Part shown: positions 23,012-32,900 of the stretch, piece after piece | Layout: each line of letters begins with the position of its first letter | How positions within the stretch are numbered: position 1 is the first letter of the stretch | Assembly: GCF_000003605.2 (NCBI RefSeq) | Contig: NW_003156738.1 | Coordinates: 42,669 to 79,545, forward strand | Direction of reading: 5' to 3' | Source: Saccoglossus kowalevskii | Taxonomy: Eukaryota; Hemichordata; Enteropneusta; Harrimaniidae | Length of the DNA: 36,877 bases | Notes under the pieces: generated by a model | The model's database searches: none | Told to the model about the DNA's origin: nothing | Seen by the model: only the letters and a program-made list of their open reading frames with translations | Made by a program: the position numbers and the translations under genes

Positions 23012-24063
23012 CTAAGTTGTGACCTTGCCTCTCGTCGAACCCATGCCTATCCCCTTGGTCGCAGAGGTATCAAAATTGCTTCCCCCGCTGCCGGGGTGGA
23101 CGACTGCCGGAGGAGAATGAGGAGCTACCACCTGGTCCCTTCTTCCCTGGGGGCGTGTCGCTACTCTTCCATCCCGCGGAAGGGTATGAGCACTTGCCTC
23201 CTGGCGTTGTGTTTTCTGTGCTTGGGGCACCCTCCGTTTACCCTTGGCAGTGGCCAATTGGCTAGCGGATTCGACCTGAACCATGTGGTTCATTGCACTC
23301 TGAAGCTCTGAGACTGCACCCGCCATCTCCCCCTCAAAGAGGGTGGAAGATGTCCAGTGTGCGTAACTGAGGCGGTGACATACTCTCTGACTCCGGCAAA
23401 AACACACACATCTAAGACTGCGTCTCGTTGCACAGTAGTAGCCCCGGCCAGGAGAGCCAGGTGACACTGGAGAATGTCGCACGTAGCTGTGCGGTGGCCC
23501 ACCAGTTAATGTGTCGCCTGGTCTAGGAGGCTGGTGCATTCTGCTTCCGAGGTGTCAGAGTCCTGGGTGCACACAATAATGCGCTCTAGCAACTCTGCCC
23601 TCAGGGCGTGATGGATCGTCTCGGGCTGAGCTGGCGAGAACACCCATAGAACGCCGCCGTCCCCCTTTACCCGTTTTGCCAAACAGAAATTCGCGGTACC
23701 GGGGTCTGGGGAAGGAGCCTTGGGATCCGGTTGGGGGCATTTGGTCTCATCCCACACTTTGGGGTCTGATCCCTGCATCTGATCTACCCGGCCTGCCAGT
23801 ACTTCGACCAAAGCCCTCATCTCAGAGGCAAACCCGGTGTCGTGCGGGGATGGATCCAAGGGATCCGCAACTAGCCCCATAGGAGAAAAGAGCCTTGCCA
23901 TTGCCGGTAAAATCGGGTAACCCACCGCCTGAAACAACAGACTGTGACGATGCCCTTGGATCAGCGGGAGGAGACCAGAAATTATCGGTACCTCCACCAC
24001 CGAGCCTCCTACTTGACGTCTCAGTACACAAAGTACCGGTAGCCGAGCGTGAGGACTTTCCAC
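23012..24063 (-). pseudogene. DIRS gag-like remnant
   Basis: Two overlapping open frames, 24063-23506 (185 codons) and 23539-23012 (175 codons), precede the reverse transcriptase in the expected place for gag. The first contains a hydrophobic/aspartate-rich segment and a helical stretch ending LLDQATH. The second is basic and Gln/Arg-rich. There is no obvious zinc knuckle. Assignment rests on position, strand and composition rather than a motif. The two were probably one reading frame before a frameshift near 23520. Confidence 0.55.
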
Positions 24064-24459
24064 TCATGCCAACACACAACTCACTTTAACTTTTTTTACT
24101 GGATGTGCGACCTTGCTGTGAAAATACGAGTGATGCGGTCAGTCTTAGTGATATTGCATGGCTCTGGAAAACATCCCAGAACCCCGGAGACAAGAGGAGA
24201 CAAAACCGGCGACGAGCTGTCATTACATCTATCGATTTCTAAATACATTGGTAAAACATGAAAATGAATCGACATGTATGAGGGAAGCGAAATACAGTTG
24301 GAAAAGGCGACACAAAGAAATGGACGACGTAGTTAAATTGTGTCGCCGGGTTTTATTTTCTTTGTTGTAAAAATTATACACACAAAGGGGCAAACGGCAC
24401 GGGGGTAAAATAATAAGAATCATAGAAAGCTTAGAAAGAACTCCCGTCTGCTGAAGACA

Positions 24460-25620
24460 CATTAAAAATTAATTAAAAATTACTTGCACATGAGTTATTG
24501 ATGGAAGCGCTAAAAACTAATTATGTAAATCAGGTAACTAATATGAACAGAACAGAACAAAAAAATTTAGAACTATTATGATAATTAGAGAATTAATATG
24601 AACAAATTTTAACCCAAAACTAATCAGGGCTGTCTATTGTCCAAGAGCATTTATGTACCAAATTTTATTTAAATGTGATGATCAGTAATTGAGGTATCAG
24701 TGTTAATTAATTATGTTAATTAGGTGATTAATAAGCATAAATATTTACCAAAAACTAATTGGGTCTCTGCATAGTTCTCTTTAAAAGTTTCATTAAAATC
24801 CAATTCGTGATTTTTTATATATCAGTGGAACATTATGCAAATTAGGTTAATAATATTCAATTAAAACTAATCAGGTCTCTGCATAGTCCTAGAAGATCTA
24901 TGTAGCAAGTCTCATTGAAATATGATGATTAGTACTTGAAATATCAGGCAAACAACTGAAAATTAACTAATTATGCTAATAAGGTAATTAATATGCACAA
25001 ATATTTACCCAAAAACTAATCAGGGGTCTGCACAGTCCTCAAGTAACTATGTACAAATTGTCATTGAAATGTGATGATTACTACTTGAAATAACAAAAGC
25101 TGAAAATTAATTAATTATGCAAATTAGGTAGTTAATAAGTACTGATATTACTCTAAAAACTATCAGGTCTGTGCAGTGTCCTATGACATCTATGTACAAA
25201 GTATTATTGAAATGTGATGATTAGTACTTGAGATATCAGTGAAAAATCCGAAAATTAATTAATCATTATACAAATTAGGTAATAAATATTGCACAGATTT
25301 TTACCCAAAACTAATCAAATTGCTGCATTAGTTTGGAGCATCTATGTGCCAAGTTTCATCAAAATCCAATGAGTGGTTCTTTAGATATCAGTGGAACAGT
25401 CATGGAACAGTTAAAATCAGCTAATTATCATGCAAATTAGGTAATTAATATGCATGGATTTTTACCAAAACCTGCGCATTGGCCTGGAGCATCTATGCAC
25501 CAAGTTTCATCAAAAATCAATGTATGGTTCTTGAGATATCAGTGGAAAAGACACACACACAGACACAGACACACTAACTGCAAAGGCTCCCTTTTTGTGC
25601 TTCGCACACAGGAGTCAAAA
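24460..25620. repeat. Degenerate tandem repeat block, about 150-bp unit, nested in DIRS
   Basis: Roughly seven units recur with the phrases aattaattatgcaaattagg, aaaactaatcaggtctgtgc, catctatgtaccaagtttca and gatgattagtacttgagata. Unit starts fall near 24620, 24755, 24862, 25011, 25156, 25309 and 25466. The block ends in a short CA-rich tract and a ggagtcaaaa tail. Two further units with the same tail style lie at 32480-32765, showing that the family is dispersed. It is AT-rich, unlike the surrounding DIRS sequence, so it is a later insertion. Confidence 0.8.
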
Positions 25621-25754
25621 ACTTATCCTACCAGCCACTGTTTCGCATGCCGCGTCAGCGGCAGCAACCCAAGCCAGAAACCCGGACAGGAAAAAGCAGG
25701 CCTTTGAGGCAGAGCCGCTAGACTTCATTCCCATCGGTGCGGAGATAAAGAAAA

Positions 25755-25865
25755 GATCAGGGCAAGATGGCGTTGCCACATTACTTCGGTCACGTGGTTC
25801 GTGATGCAAGGAAAAAAATTTTTGGGGTCATGGGGTTTCCCCTGACCTAGATTTTATCTCTCCAT
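25755..25865. repeat. DIRS inverted terminal repeat (5' end of element)
   Basis: Reverse complement of 19490-19620, sharing agatggc, ccacatta, cggtcac, tggttcgtga, tggggtcatgggg, tttcccctgacctagatttt and tctcc. The outer edge continues to about 25915 (ctatggagtctatggtgggt, gtgaatag) and is copied in the internal complementary region. Confidence 0.85.
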
Positions 25866-26119
25866 CATTGGCTATGGAGTCTATGGTGGGTAATTGAACG
25901 TAGTGAATAGATGCGTTTGGTGTTTAGTGTATGCACTATTGTCATATTATCGCTAGTGGCTCTGGAGTAACTAGGTTGTGCTGTCTTGGATGGATATGCC
26001 ATAGTGCTAGACGATCTAAGTGCATGCCTGATTGGGGGAGGGGTTTCAGCAGTTCCCGGTTGTAGGGAAGACTTCTTGTGTGGTTTATCAATATCGGCAT
26101 CAGGAAGAGTGTCCATCAT
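25865..26119 (-). other. Unassigned open frame running into the DIRS terminus
   Basis: An 84-codon minus-strand frame begins at an ATG near 26119, with a polar, Pro/Ser/Lys-rich sequence (contains DIDKPHKKSSLQPGTAETPP). Its last 15 or so codons are the DIRS outer terminus, and it stops inside the inverted repeat. It lies 0.8 kb past the WDR4 stop. It may be host sequence cut by the element or an unrecognised leader of the element. No family is recognised. Confidence 0.25.
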
Positions 26120-26379
26120 TGATGAATTCAGAACATGAACTTCAAAATTTTCTCAACTGACGGACAAAACGCCTCCTGCCAGCTTTCCACTGAGAGTTGT
26201 TAAAAAACAACAATTTCGTGCTCCTTTGTTGCACTAGGCAAAACCATTAATATAATAGTCTGGGTATAGACTGATTCTGGCAAAATAAACCACTCTTATC
26301 TGAGAGACATTATTTAGGGCATTATTTAATGATATATGAATATGCACAAATTTCGTGCAATAATTAAGGATTCCTAAAC

Positions 26380-26511
26380 TTAAAGCGGGGAAGTCATCAC
26401 CTGCGCATGCGTCAGATGGCCATAGTGTGTCATTGTTTACAAACAAGTGTCTACCCATGAGCCTTTGCGTTTTTAGCGCGTGTTGTTATCGTCGCTTGGG
26501 AGTCAATTCCA
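26380..26511 (+). repeat. 130-bp direct repeat, copy 2
   Basis: Matches 17733-17865 in the same orientation, from ttaaagcgggg through gcgcatgcgtcagatggcc, ttgtttacaaacaag, tctacccatgagcc and tgttgttatcgtc, with scattered substitutions and one or two indels. Confidence 0.7.
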
Positions 26512-26937
26512 TGGGCGTGCACAAGTGATGACCCTTCCGTTTTAACTTATACTGAACAACTGCTCTACTTTGAACTGTGAGACAATGATAAAAGGCATGT
26601 CATAACAGAACACTAAAAACATTAACATTTCATTTAAAAAAAATGGAATAAACTGACTGAATTAATTGAATAAATTATTCATGTGAAAGTTTGTTAATGA
26701 GATCAAAAGTTAATCAAAATTTACTTTATATTTTATATTTTTTTTCACCATACAAGTAATTGCTTTTAAACCAGCTGCATGTTCCAGGGTGAATCATTAA
26801 GCATATCTACAAAAAGTGGCCAGGCTTCTTGAATTAGAAGGAACAACAAAAAATTGATATGTATAAATAGTGGGTTTTTTTCAAAATCAGAGACTGTAGA
26901 AATGTTTTCACAATCACAACATTTTAGGTGAAAATAT
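26512..26937. other. WDR4 3' flank
   Basis: Presumed WDR4 3' UTR and spacer on the minus strand. AT-rich, with no coding exon. No clear canonical polyadenylation signal could be assigned with confidence. Confidence 0.4.
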
Positions 26938-29900
26938 CTACTCGTCTACTTTGCATTTCTTTGTTGGAGGTTTATCTATTTCACTTTTGTCAGACTTGGC
27001 TTTAAGTCTTTCTTGTTTTTTGGAAAGATAATCTTGTACATTATCATATGTCTTCTTATGTAAATGACTGTAGAAAGATCCAATTTGGACGTATTCTGAA
27101 AAAAAATAAGAAACTTTTAGGAAAAAGGAAAAAAAGTTCAGATTAGCTGAACTCGCTAGTATGACAAGAAGCCATCAAAGATGGCCGATCCCCTGGCTCG
27201 TTTCACAATGAGTGAGTAGAGGTCACTGTTATGAATGGAGGACTGTACTGTACCAGCAACTGTAACTGAATAAAACTGTTGTGGAAACCTCAATGGAGAG
27301 TACTGTAAAATCTGTATTTGAAACCGTGGCTTCTATTAAAAAGGTACAAAGCAACAGAAGGGATGCAGCTTCTATTGGAGTAACTACACATATGAAAAAT
27401 TGTGAACTTTCAGTTCTAAACTGTTCAAAAAAAATGGGTATGACTTCTATTAGGGATGCGGCTTCTAATACATGCGAATTACACATTATGTGTTCACCAG
27501 AACAGAACGACCATCAAACATAAGTTTCAAGATGAAAAGAGATGAATACAAATTTGAAGTATTTCCCCATTCTGTGATATATGCAAATATGCAAATCACT
27601 GCACCAATACAATATGCCTATATATGATGCCTACCAAGTTTCAAGATGATAAGTCAATGAAGTCAATTAGTGATTGTTTTAAATTAGACAGTACTTATAT
27701 ATACACATGTGATTAAAAATACATATTCTCAATTATGCGACTTGTTTTGCCTATATAGAAATGCACCTGTAATATACGTAAGCACTACCAATAGAGTAAA
27801 TACAGTAGATTAAATATCAACATACATACCTTTAAAAAACTCCCAATCGCTGCTTATTTGTTGGTATGCAAACACTTTACATGACTCTTCTTCATTCAAT
27901 GCGTTGAACTGTAGAACAAATATAAACAAGACATGTCAATGCCGCTGGAGATCTTACAGAACTTACGAATATTAATGATTAAATTCAAATGAGGTACAGA
28001 AAAATAGAAACGAAATCACACATAAGATGAAAACAATTCCAACTCTGGTTCAAAAACTTGTTGATGCCAACTTGTGTTGTACAATGATATTGTTTATAAT
28101 TTGTTTACGAAGACAGGCATTTCCCGCTACTTGGATCATGTTTGCATTAGTTATATATGGATTTCAGCTACAGTACTTAAAGACAATTTTGGAATATGAC
28201 AATTTAGTTTAGTTTAGAAGGTGATACTACTACTAAGGAGATTGTGAAATTATCCGCTGTGTAAATCATATACAAAAAACTTTGGCTTTCGATAATATAA
28301 GGTTATTACAAGGATACCTCAAAGTATGCACGAAGACAGTACAGCAGCAGTATTTACTGACGCGCAGCGGCGGGCTGTGCGATGTTGTACTGTGTGAGTG
28401 CATACTTTGACGTATCCTCGTAATAACCATATTAATAATTAATATACATCTTTCCTCTCCAAGGATACACCATGGGAATGTCGAAATTCAAAATGATTAG
28501 AACAGAATCAGCGAACTTCTTTGTGTGGAGTTCGGTCAAACTCTGGTGGCAACCATGTTTGTTTTTATTCTTATTAGAGGACGCTTATACGCGTAATCAT
28601 TCCATATTTGGAATTCGCATTTCCTAATATGGTAGGATGAAAATACCCCGTAAAATACCGCAAAATTACGGCACGCTGTAACTTATGGCGTTACAGATGT
28701 ATAATAATATGAATTACTTGGAGTGTGTTTATAATTATGAAACACTTTCAATGTTCATACTCAAACAGATTGATACGATTGATTGATTGGCTTCAATTCA
28801 GCAGCCCATGCATCTAACACATTGTCTTGTAACATGGTGGTACTATCCCATTGTGGTTTCACTATGGCAACAGATATCAACTAACAATTGTGAAGTACCA
28901 TACTAACCAGCTAGTTGTCACGTTGGCTAATCAGATAGAATAAGATGGGAATGGTATCCGTGCTTCCAATAGCAAAATAGGATGGATGAATTGCCAAATA
29001 AATAAATAAATGCATATACTTTGTAATGTGTCGTACACAATACTCACAGTAATCGTGCCATCATTGTTGACATAGTTATACAGAAGTACATGTTGGCGAG
29101 AACACGGTTGAAAAATCCATAAGATATCATCGTCATTGAAATAGACATTCCATGGTGGGTTATTAGTTTCTAATTTACACATTTCATTGATGGTCCATTT
29201 TTTAGCTCTCTGCATGACTTGAAGTATCCACACCATCGGATACCTGAAATAGACGATTTATCATTAACTATGAGATTATGAATAGTAATTTCATTTGGTA
29301 TTTGTTTAATTGTTAATGTAGGACACAGCTACAGTGGTCAGTGGTTGTGATCACTCAGCAGTGTGACAGTCCATCTAGATCTCAGACCAACAAAAAAGGA
29401 ACAGTATTTGGTTTGGGAGAATAGCATACTATTGCATTGGTATGTTACAATCAATGTTAATTTTTACATTGTTCCTGCTCATCGCAATGAGTACATGCTC
29501 TCTGTATGATACTCTGTTCTTTTCTTTACTGTCATCTTGCATATTAAAAGCAGTTCTAGGGCTCTTTGAGTATTGATTTGAATAACGAACAAATAAATAA
29601 ATTTTACATAGTCACTGGGTTTTAATTTAGCACATTTTCCAGTCATCGAAATAAGCAAAATTATAACACAGTGAACAAGTCATTGAAAATGACACAGTCC
29701 CTGTTAAATTTTTGAAAGTTCTTTTTGTGCTTGTCATATTAAAGTGGAGGGGTTGTTGCGAGTGTGTCCTTGAAACTTGAGTCCCAAGTGGCGTATACAA
29801 CAGATTGTTTATTTGCAGCAGATTCGAACATATTTTGCGTGACGACCCCACCAGTTTAAGACATAGCAAAGAAAAACATAGATCACAAGTGAAAGCATGT

Positions 29901-32900
29901 CCAAGTTATCACATTTTAAACAAACAAGATGGCTGCCAGTCAGCCATATTTGATCAAATTGCAAATTGAATTGACATGTACATGTATCCAATTATGACAT
30001 ACTAAATATCAATGAAAATGATACATGGGTGACAGATATATAGTAATATGGCCAAAAATAAAAACAGCCATTATACGGGCATCTTTGATCTGATTATGAA
30101 ACAAAGTGAAATGTATGATGTATGTGCCAAATACGAATGAAAATGGTACATAAATCTTGGAAATATAGTAGTAAGGCCAAAAATTCAGATGGCTGTCAAT
30201 CAGCCATGCTTGATCCGATTTTGAAACAAATTCACATGGACATGTATTCTAACATGTAGTAAGGTATGTGCCAAATTTGAATAAAAACTGAAAAAGCATG
30301 TCCAAGATACCTTATTTAAAAAAAACACAAGATGCCTGCCAGTCGGCCATCTTTGATCCAATTGGGAAAGAAATTGTCATGGACATGTATCCTAACATGT
30401 ATAATCTATGTACCAAGTTTGAATGAAAACTGACAAAGCATGTCCAAAAACGACATTTTTAAAAAACAAGATGGCTGCCAGTCGGCCACTTTGAATTGAA
30501 TCGCTAAACCACTGCATGTGCATATGTCCCACATAAAGTACTAGGCACATGCAAAGAATGAACAGAATCGGTCCAAAGGATTCTGAAATATGACTCCGGA
30601 CGAATGGACGCATGAACAGACGAACGAACAGACGGTCGGTCGGAGGACATGTATCTTAACATGTATAATCTATGTACCAAATTTGAATGAAAACTGACAA
30701 AGCATGCAAAGAATGAACGGAATTGGTCAAAAGGATTCTGAAATATGACTCCGGACAGACGGAAGCACGGTCGCACGGACGGAGACCGAATTATAAGTCC
30801 CCGTTTTCGGACTTCATCCGAACAGGGACTAAGAATTAACCCTTTTACAGTATATGGCAATGATAGTCAATAAGCTGCTGTACTGTGATATCATTCATAA
30901 TTTTGCAAACCTGCATGTGAATGTCTGATACAAATGTCGGACATTGATCAGTATGACATGTAGTTAATATGTAGCTTGCAATATGCTGGCAAAATGTTGT
31001 TTTATTAAAACAAAGGCACATATATTTAACAACAACACCATTAGTTTTACATTACAATGTGAATGGCAGGGTCTTGCCAACCAGTCCTTGAGCATGCACA
31101 AAATGTATACAAAACCACAAGTTGTAAATTATCACTTGATTTAAATAAAGATAGAGAGATGTTAAACTTACCCTTCAGCAACAACTGCCACAAGGCCGGA
31201 TTTCTTACTGCATGCTATACATGATACAGGTATCTTTTTAGTTTCGGAGGTTGAAAGATGGTGAGTGTTGAGAAGGGTCCCCTCCAGGTAATTCCATACT
31301 CGGATAGTTCCATCCTACAAGACAAATATTGATATTAGGATGACAATATATAAACATCTAATCATTGATATTGAGCATTCTTTGATTCCAAAAAGCTAAA
31401 ATATATTCTCAAATTCACTACAAAACACTAATTTCCACGACACTGCAACCAGTAAGACACTGTTTAGACATTTGTTTTCATATGTACATTTGATCAAATT
31501 AACTATCTGGTAGAACAGCCTTATTGACTATAAAATAAAGTTCATTGTTATTATAATACAAAACATAAACATACTCACACCTGCTCCTGACAGCAATATA
31601 TATGAATTCCCCGACAGAATTTTCAACCGACTCACAAAACTGCATACGGTACATGAATTTAACAAAAAGTGTATGAATTAGAGACATATGTACAATTTTG
31701 TCAAGCTGAATTGGATTGAAGGTTTTTCATACTAGTTGAGTACTTTTCTGTTACTATAAATTCACACTGAATATGTTTTCCCCTAGACTGAATGAATTTT
31801 TAGATCCTGATGGACGTAATGGTATAGAGTCAAGCAGACTGACTCATTGTAGAGAATGCACCAAAGAATGGGCACTTTCATATTGTTAGATATTATGAAA
31901 AGCTTTGTGTTCACCAAATGCAGAATAATACTTTGGCGATCACAAATCATGAAGATAAACCAATACATATCAATGTTTTCATTGATATTAATTCACAGCC
32001 AAATAGTTGAGAATGGCACAGATAAACAGAGATTTGTTTTTAAATTTTTGTTTAAAAATGTCAGTAGTGGTATTCTAGTGTAGCATGCAAACAGAAAAAA
32101 TAATATTTTGATCATATGGTTTATTACATTCACCACATAGGGTTGTTTTATAGTCTTGGCTGATCGAAGATGATCAATTTGTATATCACCCTAAACTAGC
32201 TGTATTAAAGTTTGTACTACTACCATATTTGTTCTATTAGTAGTGCATGAATTTTAATAAAAGCACAAATGCAATTTTTGGTTTACATACACTTCTAATG
32301 AAGATGCATCTGGATGTGTCTGAATAATGGAAAAATCAACAAAATGAAATTTACAATATTTTTAATGGAAAATGTTCGAAAAATATTCTGTACATATTTT
32401 TCATCTCAGAAAATTGTATTGAGCTTAATTAGTCATTGGTTTTTTTTTTGCTTATTTCATTGGTAATTAAATATGATATGAAATTGAAACAAATCGGGCC
32501 TGTGCATTGGCCTAGAGGCACATATGTATCACGTTTCATTGAAATGTGATGATTAGTACTTGAGATATTGGTAGAAAAGCCAGAAATTGGCTAATTATGC
32601 AAAATAGGTAATTGGTATGCATGAATATTAACCCCAAACTGATCTGGTCTATTAATTTCCCTATAGCCACTATGTACCAAGTTTTATTGATATCTGACCA
32701 GCAGTTCTTGAGGTAATGTTATAATATACACATATAGAAATACACACACAAGAGTCAAATGGATACATGATCATATTTTGTTTCAGTAATAAATGCCTAC
32801 TTACTCTGTGTGCCCCAGACAGTAACTATGGATATTGTATCCATTTGGAAAATGACTCACTCTGATCTTTTCATCCCTGTCTGCCGTAACTACAAACCGA

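Larger units (their letters stand above)
19425..25915 (-). mobile_element. Degenerate DIRS-like (tyrosine-recombinase) retrotransposon
   Basis: Read on the minus strand the order is gag-like ORFs (24063-23012), reverse transcriptase (about 22990-22160), RNase H (about 22127-21314) and tyrosine recombinase (about 21000-20180). The element is bounded by inverted terminal repeats (25755-25865 and 19490-19620). An internal complementary region (19660-19800) re-uses the outer edges of both ends. This layout is diagnostic of DIRS elements, which integrate with a tyrosine recombinase instead of an integrase. Frameshifts and stops break every domain, so it is an inactive relic. A tandem-repeat block at about 24460-25620 interrupts the 5' region. 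GC content is clearly higher than in the flanks. Confidence 0.85.

Noticed and set aside
28027-28212. 61-codon frame with a membrane-like hydrophobic stretch
   Set aside because: It is intronic in WDR4, has no splice or family support, and hydrophobic frames are expected in AT-rich DNA.
30392-30860. Minus-strand frames of 73 and 118 codons
   Set aside because: They fall in the GGACGG-rich tail of a tandem repeat, and their similarity to each other reflects the DNA repeat.
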